A stretch of DNA of 64,000 nt, from NCBI GenBank assembly GCA_025267735.1, contig CM046294.1:2452001-2516000 (forward strand), written 5' to 3'. The translations under genes and the position numbers were made by a program. Shown here piece by piece: positions 21,380 to 33,100 of the stretch. The notes below the pieces were generated by a model, which saw nothing but the letters and a program-made list of their open reading frames with translations, was not told where the DNA came from and made no database searches. The stretch is from Mactra quadrangularis (Eukaryota; Mollusca; Bivalvia; Venerida; Mactridae). How positions within the stretch are numbered: position 1 is the stretch's first letter; every line of letters starts with the position of its first letter.

Positions 21380-21737
21380 GGGACTTTCGTCAGTTATCTT
21401 TCCCTGATAGAATCTGAAGCAATCAAATTAGTAAGTAGGTCCTTACAGTTGGAATCCTTGGATTTTATCATTGAAGTCCTATGTAAGGATAAAAAAATAT
21501 TTCACCTAATATCTTTTCTTGTTAATTAAGATATTAATAGGAGTGATGAAATTTAGATAGTTCTATACCCTAAACAATACTTAGCTTGAATTTCAAACAA
21601 ATTAGAATATTTACAAAAAGGTTAATTAAGATTAATTTTGGCATATTGACATTGAAAAATAAGGGTAAAATCCAAGTAATCCAACTAATAGGACTTACCT
21701 ATTTAAAGAGTATACAAGGGGAAATAACTAAGGTCCC
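21380..21737. mobile_element. PIF/Harbinger-like MITE, copy 1 (358 bp)
   Basis: Starts TTA|GGGACTTTCGTCAGTTATC and ends ATAACTAAGGTCCC|TTA, so a 3-bp TTA duplication flanks GGG...CCC termini. A 3-bp TWA duplication is typical of PIF/Harbinger. A second copy in opposite orientation is at 43449-43809. Confidence 0.75.
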
Positions 21738-21749
21738 TTATCAGTCGAC

Positions 21750-21830
21750 CACAGGCGGCCGGCACGGTCCCGATTCAAAAGCACTTTATATTGACAGTGT
21801 TTTGATTAGGGACCGTGCCGGCCGCCTGTG
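21750..21830. repeat. Perfect 22-bp GC-rich inverted repeat
   Basis: 21750-21771 (CACAGGCGGCCGGCACGG...) is repeated exactly inverted at 21809-21830, around a 37-bp A+T-rich loop. It starts 10 bp after the target duplication of the PIF-like element. No target duplication of its own was found. Confidence 0.85.
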
Positions 21831-22144
21831 TTAGGGACCACCAGTGATAAGCAGTCAATCTTTAGCTCTACTGGCCTGGCTACACTATTGACGTCTGACT
21901 ATTAACTACGTAATATAATAAACATGTACACATACGAGAAATAATGAAATATATAAATCTTTCCTTGACCTTGACCTACTAAACTTTACCTTTCTTTATG
22001 ACATTGTCCATATATATTGTATGATGTTTTAACCTGTAAGATCAACTAGATTAGCATATTTTAGATTTATGTAGACGTCAAGACAAGGAAACAGTTATTA
22101 CTAAGACCAACATAATATGGTTAAAGCTGCATGGCCATATAATT

Positions 22145-22497
22145 TAAAGGTACTAGTTCACAGATTTAGTTAATCTCTTCCATAATTTCAAAATACTGTT
22201 CAGTGTCTGTAATTGTGTCAAAAAAATAATTCTTATTATTTTAAGACAAACTGAGCTATATGTTGCAAGAAATATACAATAACAGTCACAAAAATGGACT
22301 TTAAAGTGTCTATACCGTGACATACAGGGTAGATATTTACTACATGAAACACCATCATTTGTAGTTGTATGTCAATTTGCACTAAAATTGTCATATCAGA
22401 ACACTTCTTTCCTGCTCCCAACAATATTTCCAAACAATTTTGATAGTTTCAGAAAAAGTTGATTTTAAAATTGAAATATGTGGATGATTACCTTTAA
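22145..22497. mobile_element. ~350-bp MITE, AAAGGTACTAGTTCACAG family, copy 3
   Basis: Starts TTAAAGGTACTAGTTCACAG and ends ATGTGGATGATTACCTTTAA, with family interior landmarks such as TATGTCAATTTGCACTAAAA. Confidence 0.85.
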
Positions 22498-22873
22498 CAT
22501 GAATATCAATTTTTCTAAAACACTTCGTATTGTAAATATAGAAACATTTTTCGAATAATGACAAATTTACAATTTGTTTAAGCTGTGTTCAGGCAATTTT
22601 AGTACATTTGACATCAATCTCTGTAAACAGATATCCTATAGAAACCGCATAGGATCTTTTAGGGTCGATCTTTGCGTCATGAATATTGTAATGAGAAAAT
22701 GTCACCTGAACGTAACCTTTATATAACGAAACAGTCTGAACTATATTATCGAGTAGGCGATCGAAGAATTTTAGACCAGGTATTGATCAGATTGATTAGA
22801 AATGCAGAGGTAGAATATGGTGACGTTATGCATGTGGTTACGGTAAAAGATAATTAACAATCATTCATACTCA
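22498..22873. other. 375 bp enclosed by two inverted MITE copies
   Basis: Sits between oppositely oriented copies of one MITE family. It contains a 61-codon ORF (22672-22857) of no recognised type. See findings. Confidence 0.35.
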
Positions 22874-23207
22874 TTCACAGATTTCAACTTACATATCAAC
22901 TTTTTCTGAAAGTTATCAAAATTGTTTGGAAACATTTTTAAGCAGGATATTAGTGATAGATAATGACACTTTTAGTGCAAATTGACTTACAACTACAAAT
23001 GATGGTGTATCAAAAAGTAAAATTCTACCCCGTATATCACGGTAGAGACAATTTTAGTGCTTTTTGTGATATAATTGTATATTTCTTGCAACCTATAGGT
23101 CAGTTTGTCCTAAATTATTAAGAATTAATTTTTTAACAGTATTACAAGTACTGAATGGTATTTTGAAAATATAGAAAGATCTTGTATCTGAACTGGTACC
23201 TTTTAAG
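22874..23207. mobile_element. ~335-bp MITE, AAAGGTACTAGTTCACAG family, copy 4, inverted
   Basis: Reads in the opposite direction to copies 1-3: CATTCACAGATTTCAACTTA at the left and GAACTGGTACCTTTTAA at the right. Confidence 0.85.
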
Positions 23208-24272
23208 CGCGTTTTTTGTACATTTTGAGTTCATTTTTCTCACAATCTATGCATGGGTCAGTTTGCCTTAAATATTAAAAATTGTGTTTTGTGCAGACTC
23301 TATCAGGTAATGTTAAAATACATGTATATGTACATTTGTATAATGTATTTTTATACATGGTATGATTTATATTAGGAATGTTTCAAATTTTGACACAATT
23401 TAGGCTGAAAATAAATCTTTTAGGGATGAAGAGTCGCATTCCTGGATCTGCACATAATGAATCCTTATGGAACGAACAAACCCTCAGAAAAATCAAACAA
23501 ACAAAGAAAATGTATATATAACTAACCAATTCTGCGACCAAGAAGCTTTAAGCCAGCTTGGACACGTCTATGGCCTGGGCTGGGTCTAGCATTTGTCACC
23601 CGTGAGTATGTCGTGGACTTAAACCAGCGTCAAATATATGACAATGTATGTTATAAGGTGTGAGCCAAGTTGATACCTTATACATGATGAAATAAATCAA
23701 CGTCACATCACAGGGTAATATATAGAACGTAAGGTCACTTATAACATTATCATTTAATAACATAATAATATTATAAAAGTTTATTCTACTGTCAGCGGCA
23801 CATAAATCAACCCTGCTGATTAAAATACAAACTACAGCCCTTCTGTACTCACGATGGATAGAAAATACTCACCATGAAAGCTTGAATACAACTCTCAGTG
23901 TAACCTCACTCTCCTGCAGGTTACCAATAACATTTTCAGGTGATGAACAGTTATCAGCTATCAATATTATCGTCATATCATTGATGCAAGAATCTGTGCT
24001 GTCACGAATTTATAGCTTCACATTGATGTGAATATAGGACGCATATAGGAAATTTCCGTCAGCAAACATCTCCATTAAATTTTTTAGTTGAACTACAGAA
24101 TTCACAATCAGCATTTATATTTATTGAATAAAGGTCGACCATTGTACATGTATTCACTTATTAAGCAGTTTTATTTAAAGATGATCACATTGGTCAAGGC
24201 CCTCCGCGATTTTATTTAAGAACATTGACATTGGTTTAGGTTTTCATATTCATGTTAATCTAACGTTTTATT
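23208..24272. other. No gene seen; half MITE at 23782-23880
   Basis: TTCTACTGTCAGCGGCACAT followed by AACCCTGCTGATTAAAATAC at 23782-23830 is the left half of the CAACTGTCAGTGG MITE family. The rest is unassigned A+T-rich DNA. Confidence 0.5.
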
Positions 24273-24538
24273 CACTGGCACTGGAGTCCTTACATCCAAT
24301 ATAATTTTCATAAAAATGATTTGAATACCATTGTCGAAAAAACACACCGTAAAAACGGTCTCTTTAACTATTCCTTTAGAGTCGAGTCACAGCTTATTAT
24401 GTGTATATTATAATAAGCCGTGGCACGACTCTAAAACCATAGCTAAACAGGTACCGTTTTTTCTATGTTTCTTCACTAATGTTATTTGTCATCATAAATA
24501 TGGATATTTTATTCAATATTAGGACTCCAGTGCCAGTG
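24273..24538. mobile_element. 266-bp snap-back element, nested palindromes
   Basis: The termini CACTGGCACTGGAGTCCT and AGGACTCCAGTGCCAGTG are perfect 18-bp inverted repeats. Inside are paired arms AAAACGGT / ACCGTTTT and TTAGAGTCG / CGACTCTAA, with CTTATTA / TAATAAG at the centre. Flanks CGTTTTATT and GTTTATTC are only approximately duplicated. No coding content. Confidence 0.8.
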
Positions 24539-24980
24539 GTTTATTCTTGAATAAAGATAACCTCGGTGTATTCTAGTCGTCAATTTTACCAACCAACTAA
24601 AGTTCGGATACTTCTATTTTCACTCTTTTACCTACTCTCGCGTGAAACAAGCATCATGGATACCAGAGAGTAAGTTCCGAGAATGGTCCTGACACAAAGT
24701 TCAGGGGGAGTAACTCTGCTTCATAAATAATTTCCATAAGTTACAGTTATCTCCCTTTTTATCAAACTTTACGGGAGAATAAAGCCTTCAAAACTCATAT
24801 TGACCCGAGAATAGGAATAATAGAATAATAAGGGAATTCTAATAAATTTAATTGCTAATCAGAGTTGAACAAAGTGTGAATAGACTCATATGTGGTTTCT
24901 GCACTTATAATAAAAAAGAAATGTAATTTATATTAGGTTAATTTCAACATATTATCATTAATAATTATTAGTAGATTTTA
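24539..24980. other. No gene seen
   Basis: Unassigned A+T-rich DNA. Confidence 0.4.
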
Positions 24981-25183
24981 TTCAACTGTCAGTGGCTTAT
25001 AAATTTGCCCAGCTGATTTAAATACTCAATATGTTTAATAATCTCTATACATAATCACTACAGTACTTCTCTACTCACTTTTGATTAATATAGATATCTT
25101 TAAGTAGGCTTATGTATGGAGATATTGAAAAATACTGAGTATTTAAACCAGCAGGGTTAATGTATGAGCCACCGACAGTTGAA
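24981..25183. mobile_element. 203-bp palindromic MITE, TTCAACTGTCAGTGG family, full copy
   Basis: Starts TTCAACTGTCAGTGGCTTAT and ends GAGCCACCGACAGTTGAA. The inner CCCAGCTGATTTAAATACTC pairs with GAGTATTTAAACCAGCAGGG. Whole or partial copies are at 23782, 33440, 34918, 46700, 53454, 55262, 61362 and 63298, making it the commonest MITE in the window. Confidence 0.88.
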
Positions 25184-26084
25184 AGAGTGAAAATAATAAT
25201 TTATAATTGCATTTGAAAACAATTTAGCAGATTCTTTTATAGTGCCATTTGCAACACCATAACAATAATGAACGAACACAGTGATCCACCTATTACGCAT
25301 GTTTCTAACTTCCTGTTTTAGCAGCTTTAAACAAGTTCACAATTGTTTAACATCATCTACATTCCTTAAGAATCTGTACAATACAAGAAAAAACTTGTAT
25401 CCCATAGAAAAATATATTTTTTTAATGTAATCTAGTTTGTAAGCATATTTGTAGAATTATTTTTTAACTAGTTTTTAACAACTGCTCTAAAAATGGTGTT
25501 AACGTACATGTGTTTACTCATACAAACACAATAATGTATTTTAGTGTCGTCAACTGTGCCAATTTAAGGATTCTATAGAACTAGTTAATTAAAAGGCTAA
25601 CTAGTTAATTAACTAGTTAACCTCTTACCACTTACACAACCTGGTTCTGTTGCGCATTAAGAAGCACACGCAGATTTCCAATGTAGTTTCTCAATTGGGA
25701 TACAGGTTCAAATCCCATCCAAGGCAGTATGTTATACCCTTTTATGAAAATTTGACAATAATGTCAATTTTTCTCCATTAACAAAAATTTCCGAAAGTAT
25801 ATTCATTCATAGATAATCCATTTGACTACTTTGCAAATCGCAAAAAGTTGTAAAAATACATATTTGTGAATAAATACAAATACATGTAGTAGATAATCAT
25901 TTTATCATTAATGGTTGCCCATTTGAAAATTAATCTTATTATCTGCTTGCTGATTATATTTGCATGTTGACTTGTAAATTAATATATTCTGTGTGTCATT
26001 CTTTGTTTGTTTGACAATTTGTGTTTTAAAGTAAAAAAAGTAAAGTAATTGCATTTTATAGTCTAAGTTTCATGCTTACCCACG
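25184..26084. other. No gene seen; SINE B fragment and AACTAGTTA repeats
   Basis: A family B SINE fragment on + (GGTTCAAATCCCATCCAAGG, then ATTTGACAATAATGTCAATT) spans about 25665-25785. AACTAGTTAATT motifs repeat at 25580-25622 and resemble 57600-57900. Confidence 0.5.
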
Positions 26085-26362
26085 TTCACAGACTTTACAG
26101 CTATTACACCTGGTCACTGGGCTACTGGTATCTATCTATCAATCTCCCTGGGGAGTCTTTTTACTCCGCTTATTAGTGCAGCCGACAAAATGGCGCAACG
26201 GAATTATACCACCCTCGCAGGTATCCATTTACACCTGGGTAGAGTGAAGCAATGGCAGGTAAATTTCTTGCTCAAGTAAATTAGCAGTGCCTCTAGTGGG
26301 ATTCGAACCCAGGACCTCTCGATCCCTAAGCGCCCGTCTCACAACTGGACTACTGCTCCTGA
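26085..26362 (-). mobile_element. tRNA-derived SINE, family C
   Basis: The head, on the - strand, is at the right: AGCAGTAGTCCAGTTGTGAG, with the B-box complement GGGATTCGAACCCAGGACC on +. The body includes ATTTACACCTGGGTAGAGTG and TTTCTTGCTCAAGTAAATT. Relatives are at 44342 (+), 55555 (-) and 59995 (-). Confidence 0.8.
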
Positions 26363-26422
26363 TATTATAATATAATAATGTTTTCTAAGTCACTAACCTA
26401 AAACAATTTTACAAAACAATAT

Positions 26423-26428
26423 TTTTAT
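26423..26428 (-). terminator. Candidate poly(A) signal of the TMEM201 gene
   Basis: The - strand has AATAAA here, about 570 bp beyond the TAG of the last TMEM201 exon. The choice among A+T-rich alternatives is uncertain. Confidence 0.3.
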
Positions 26429-26659
26429 TTCAAATAAAATTATATATACACAGCATTTATGACTGAACACAGTGAAGTCATATACAGAATTCATACAGGA
26501 ATTCAATGACAAATTTCAAGCACTTTTTAATGGCATAAAGGTAACGTAAAGTTAAACATTGCACAATTTACAAAAAAACATGGCATTCAGGCTAATGGCA
26601 GCGCCTTTCAAGTTGAATATGTCAGTCTTTTAAATAACTATACTATTTGGTTTATGCTG

Positions 26660-26818
26660 AATTCAACTGCCCTACATGATTAATAATCCATAGTAGGAAG
26701 CAAAATTACCAAAGAAATCATTTCATGAACTAACTCAGGACCCAGGAATCAAACCCATGACCCTTGACCAGTAGATTACCATGCCATCAACTGAGCTAGC
26801 CTGGCTACTGATTATATT
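26660..26818 (-). mobile_element. SINE family A, in the presumed TMEM201 3' UTR
   Basis: On +, TCAACTGAGCTAGCCTGGC is the complement of the A-box end and AATCAAACCCATGACCC covers the B-box. AACTGCCCTACATGATTAAT matches the SINE A body. It lies in the same orientation as TMEM201 transcription. Confidence 0.75.
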
Positions 26819-26996
26819 CATATCCATATTAAATGACTAAAAATACTGATTACTAACAGAGTTGATTTTGAGTAATCAATTTCCATAGGCAAATTATTCA
26901 ACTGAGCATTAAACAATGTGATAGGTCTATATCTACAATCCTATATCTACAATCTATATGTGATAGCAACATGGCACTAATGTCTTATATTGAAGA

Positions 26997-27115
26997 CTAT
27001 GATTGGTATGTATAATTAGACCATACAATTTGAGCTAGTATCATCATATTGGCAACTAGACTTCCACCCAATATAAAACCAATAAATCCTGGCTGTTTCC
27101 ACCATGGTGAGTACA
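26997..27115 (-). CDS. TMEM201: TMEM201 exon 10, C-terminal membrane helix
   Basis: A split Val, then YSPWWKQPGFIGFILGG and a hydrophobic helix reaching MMILAQIVW, ending SNYTYQS and TAG. The acceptor TTATTTCAG is strong, and the phase matches exon 9. Confidence 0.88.
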
Positions 27116-30100
27116 CTGAAATAAAGTAAGAGAAACAAGTAAATCTGTGAGCTAATGCTCACTAGTGATACCCCCGCCAAAATCTAAAAATATGCGACAA
27201 ACAGGAAGTAGATGAGCAAGGAGCATGAAATCGCTTTACACCACATGGGACTATAGGATGAAGCAATATGCAAAGTTTCAGGCTGCTGCATGTTATAGTT
27301 GCTGAGAAAACTGTGACGGAAATTTTGTAACGGACGGACGGACGGACGCACGCACACACGCACGCACGGACAAGGGTAAAACAGTATACCCCCCTCTTCT
27401 TCGAAGCGGGGGTATAAAAATCAGTGGTAAAATCCAAATTTTGGAAAAAAACTGCATGATTACAAAGAAATTTTAGAAGGGGAAGGCGTCTGTAAACAGT
27501 CCATGTTATACAAGGAAAAAAGCCCTGACAGAAATGATAATTTATGCTGCTTAACACTGTAATTACCAGAATTCTATTGAGACTTTATTATAATATTTCA
27601 TACTTGTCTTTTTCAGCCAGTTTGTTTTGTTCTGAATGAGTCAGTGCAGAATAAATTTATTTGCATGGATGAAAGTTTTCAGTATCTATACTGATTTCAG
27701 TATTTTGAGAATAAATTACTCTATGTATTTAATATGAAATCTGTCCATTTCAGTATTTTGAAAGTAGGTTTTTAGTATTTTCAAATCATTCAACTTTCTT
27801 TCATGTATTTGACATATAATTGCCCAAGGCAAGCAGCATATATTAAATTCTATTGTTCTGTGTTCACAAATTTATAATTCAACTTTGTTCCTAAAAGTTA
27901 CACGCAGTACAAGCAAAGATTTTTCTGCAGGAAAAAACCCCATCAACATAAGTTCTGAATAAAATCTATTCATGCTTCTTTACATTGTCTTTATGACAAG
28001 TTTGATATAGTGGCTGAGTTATCTGAATCCAATATTTTAAATAGTACAAAGATGCTATTAGGCTAGCTAAGATGGTAGTGCACAAACCTACTGATCATGA
28101 GGTTGTAGGTAAGATTCACGGGCCGGGCATTCTTTCAAAGAGCTTAGTAAAGAATAGTATCTAAGCCAACTAGGTCATTAGTTAGACAGTGACTGAAGTA
28201 TTTACTGGTTAACAGCTAAATCATGAGATTTAGTCTTTCCAGGAACGGTGAAAATGTTCACTTACAATGACCAATATAATTTGTTGCAACAGGGTTAAAC
28301 ACATTAAAAAATACAATACAAGAATTGAACAACATACCATTCTGTTTTCTATTGAAGGACATATTAGATGTACTATCAACAGGACACTGACGAGAGACTG
28401 ATGTTAAATCAGACATATTATCATCATTGTCGTCAGACAGCTCCGCCATGTCAAGACCTTTCTTAGATTTATTGTTCACACAGTCATGTTTACAATGACT
28501 TTGTCTGGTATAACTGTTTAAGGTTGATCTGTAAGCAGCCGATGAGCATTGTGACAATCTATCACTTTGTAATGGAATATTTGAAAAAGGCGGAGCTCCG
28601 AATGATGTCACCACGGGTGATGGAGGTCGCTCAGGTGTAAAAGAATGTCTCTGAGTGCTTAGTAATGGAGTGAATGCTGATCTATGTACAGGTGAGAAAG
28701 GTCTGTCCAGAAATGAAGGAGAATGACTCTCTACAGATGAAGTACTGAATAGTCCATACTTAGGCAAGGGAGATGACCCTGAAATAAACAAGAATAAAGA
28801 GTTATTGCCCTTTACTTTGGCAAGAGAGATGACTTAAAAAAGGGGTAAAGAGTTACATGTATAGTTCTTTATTATACAAGTTTAATGTAATGAATATGAT
28901 AGAAAAGTATCAGTTTGTGTAATGAACCAAAAAAAGGAACCAAGACACATTAATTCATTATTTCATCAAGGTTATATGTTGCTACATGATATAGCAAAGT
29001 TCTTTAACGGCTAGTGATATAAGATGAGCAGCTCATCTAACCATGATTCTTTAGATGCCTAAGTTTTAGACATCAGAAAGCATTATTTTCCTATTTATAA
29101 TGTCATGAACTTTACAGATATTCAACATGAACAAATATAACTTGTGGAGCATATAAACATATTTAGCTCAGTTGGTAGAGCACAAATCTACTGATCGAGG
29201 AGTCAGAGGTTGGATTCCAGGACAGCACATAATTTCATGGAGTTTGGTCATGAAATGACTTCCATTGCCATTCTCCCTCCAAATCACTGATTCTAAATCT
29301 TGTAAGGCAGCTGTCAGTCACTGATGGAAGTATGTGCATATTAACGGGCTAAAAACTAAATCATGAGATTCAGCATTATCAGGAATAGTAAATCAGTTGA
29401 AATGAAATTATGATCTTTTCTACTAACTGTGTCTATCAGGCGATGAGGAATGATTAAATGCTGCAGGAGTAATGAGTGATCTCCCTTGTTTTCTTGACCA
29501 TAAATTAGATGATACTGATTGGTTCTTTAAATTAGAGGAAAAATTGGTTTGGCTTAGAGTAGAAAATATTCCTGAAATAGAAAATACATGTTCTTATGTA
29601 ACCGGATAAAAATCCATAGTCTGATCTGAGATTCGAACCCAAGACATCTCGAGTTGTAAGCGAACACTCTACCACCTTGCCATAAAAGTGCCGTAGTATA
29701 CTCTGCTACACTTATTATGTAGACATCTTAAATAGTTTATGTTGGGCACTCAAATTTACAGGTTTTTCTAGGCTTGAAAGGTTTGCTTGTACCCGTTTCA
29801 TCTGTGTGAAACGAAAACATTTTACATATTATTGCTGAAAAGCATGCAACACAGATTAAAGTACATTTTTCAGAGTTCACACATCTTTATTTGAAAACAG
29901 TTGGTTTCACCCGAGAGAGAAGGCAGGCTGAGTTCAAGCCTTTGACTGTAAGTTCAATTGAACTGCTGTACAAATAAACAGTAAAACCAATTTCAAGGTC
30001 GGACATTAATTTTCAAATTAGTTGCTCGGATGAACAACCTGCTATATAATTTACTTGCCCAAACCAAAAAGGTATCTAGCAGAAGCAAGTTACCAGAACC

Positions 30101-33100
30101 CAAATATAAGTTAACAGCGGCAATAGGATGACATTTGATTGGTAGAATAAAACATTACATGCCTGTGTCAGAGGATGATTTCTTGGTAGTTGGTTCACCT
30201 AGAGAAAAAGCATTCAGTTCAGATGTTGCATCATCCACGTTGCTATGGCAATCATTTGTCTCCTTAGTTACACCTTGTACAGGGTGATCATCATTCTTAT
30301 CATTAGTAGAATCTGGTTCATTAGGGTTGACCTCTCCATCTGACCTTGTTTGACCTTTAACCCCATTCATTGAATTCATTTGACCTTTGTTCTCTAAATA
30401 TGACCTTGACCCAGTTTGGCTTACAGAATCATAAGGTGACACACTGCTACTAGAATCAGATATGTTACCTCCGTCCAATGACATTCTGAAGTATTATAAG
30501 TTTATAAGAATAAATCAGGAATGCAATATCAGGCTTTTTTCTTTACATAAAATTTCTTTGAAATCATGCAGTTTTCCCAAAATTTGGAGTTCACTTATAT
30601 TTTGTTCTCCTATCAATGAAATTGCAATAAACAAACCTCATTCAACAAGAAAAACCCATAGTTCCAGATTCAAATATGAGTCATTAACAATTCTCTCTCT
30701 TGCTCAATCTCTCAAACCCGCGTCTGTAGCCCAGTTGGTACCAGGCTAGGATTTCCAATCTAGTGTCTAGAAGGGGGTGCGGGTTCAAATCCTACACAAG
30801 GCAGTTATACCCTTCCATGAAAATTCGACAATTATATCAATTTTTCTCCATTAATAAGGTATATTGAGAAGTTGCCACACTTGTGGAAGGGTAGGTAAGT
30901 ACTGGTTATGGACAAGGGTCCAGGAAAGCCAAGGCAGGGGCACTGTAAAATTGTGTTGACATAGCAATTAAAACTCTTACCTTGTAACTCTAACATTAGG
31001 CAGATTCCTTAGATCTCTCCTGATTCCAAGACAAACAGAAGATGTAATACATAGCGTAACCAGACTACATATGTTGTATACTGAACCAGTCTGATATAAG
31101 GGGAGGTAACCAATATGTGACAGTAATACCAGTAACCAGACTGGACAGTTTATTACATCTATAATATGTAACCTAAAAATAGAATAAAAATATAAAACAT
31201 TTAATAATCAAAGCTCTGTAGGCACTGAATTTATATGGGTTTGAATAGTTAAAGTAGATTTAGTGCTTCAACAACGTTAAGTATACAAAGGACAGACCAG
31301 TAACACTGTTTTGTTAAGTAGATAAACGTGTACAGATTGATCAATTAGTTAGCCCATTTTTGTACTGATTTTTACCAAGTAAATAATAAGAGCTTTAGAG
31401 ATTCGTTCGAGTTCTGAATTCTTTCCATACAAACAAATCCATTCTATTACATGAACATAAAAAAATGTAACTTACAGTAACATCCCTACTGATTACAGAG
31501 ATGCACAACAGGTCGCCACTGAATCGTTGAAACTATTTTGTTACACAAGACGACATAAACATCTCTACTGAGACGCACAACATAGCAGCAGTCATACTTA
31601 CATTTTAAATATAGTACAAATTACAAATGTATTAATGCGCCCGTCAAAGCAGAAGATCTTTTTGAATTGCTCTATACTAAGGGACTACCTCGATAAATTT
31701 CAAAATCGGCAAGGGTCTGAATTATAGTACATATATTCATTCAGCACTGAAGTCCTGAGCAAAAAATACTAGATATATGACTGAATGTGATAAAATACCA
31801 CCAACAGATGTTTGTCAAGAAATTTGGAGCTAAGAAATTAGCGGACAAGATTTTTCAACCAAGAGCTATAACTAGGAGAAAAATTAATGAATGGTAACAA
31901 AAATGTGATACACACAAAAAGTCATGTCTGCCTGATATCTGGTATATGTGTGAAGTTTAAATCAAATTGGTAAAATATGTGCTGTGAAATTGAGCAGACA
32001 AGATAAAAGCTACAGACCAGCTGACAAGCTGACACTTATATATACTCCCCAGATATACCATCATGTATAATCTAAATACAAAATACACTATCGGGAGTGA
32101 TTAAGCAAATCTGTATTTTATTGTACAATATAGAGCTCAAACTCTCTCATAAATACAATTAATAATAATAATATCTATTTGGCATAGTGTACACATAGCA
32201 TAATTGCAACATTAACATATATCACCGCATGTTGTAATTAACCATGACAAGCACACCAACACCAGGGATAGCACAAAAAAGGGCAAGCCCTTATTTCCAT
32301 TGTGGTCCCTATTGAACAATATCTATTTCATTCCCATTTACAACTAAAAAGAAAGATGACTAGCTAGCTCAGTCGGTTGAGCACAAATTTACTGATTAAG
32401 TGGTTATATATTCATTTCTTGGGCAGGTCATATTTTCATGGATTTTGGTCATTAAATAATTGCTATGGCCACTTTCCTTCCTATCACTGATTCAAAATCA
32501 TATAGGGCCATCTTCAGTCACTGACAAAAGTATGTGCCTAGTAACTGGTTAACAACTAAATCCAGAGATTTTAGCCTTATCACAAGCAGTGAGTAAGTTG
32601 ATTAGCTGCTATTACATGACCTATAAAATGTGTTGCAAGGGTGTTAAACCCAACCCCCCCCCCAAAAAAAACAACTACAAAGTAATATTTACCTATTCAT
32701 TTCCAGACAAAATTTCGCCACAATAGAACTGATCAAGCCCAAGAAAGCCAGATATCCAACATGTAGATCAATCCACAACAATATAGGATGTATAACCAAT
32801 AGATATTTCTGCCATTGATGGTCACCATTGAGTTGTATCTCTTTAGCACTGATTACAACACCACATAGTAAAGCTACACCATGTAGAATATAACTCAACA
32901 ACAACTTTCTATGTCCAGTTTTATCTGTGTAACTGGAATGCTGTAATACATATATTATTCAATTTTTAGTTTATCTCATTACATGCATGATTTAACACTC
33001 ACTGATCTTACCTGGGGCCCGTTGCTTAAAACTTTTGCTACAAGTTGCTATGAAAAAGCGCTTTGTTATAGCTATTCTTCAATAGGAAACGGCTTGCTAT

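Noticed and set aside
27162..27557. 131-codon ORF on the - strand
   Set aside because: It runs across a MITE with ATACCCCCGC ends and a (CGGA)n/(CGCA)n simple repeat, inside TMEM201 intron 9. The Cys/Val/Arg run (VRACVCACVRPSV) is the simple repeat translated.
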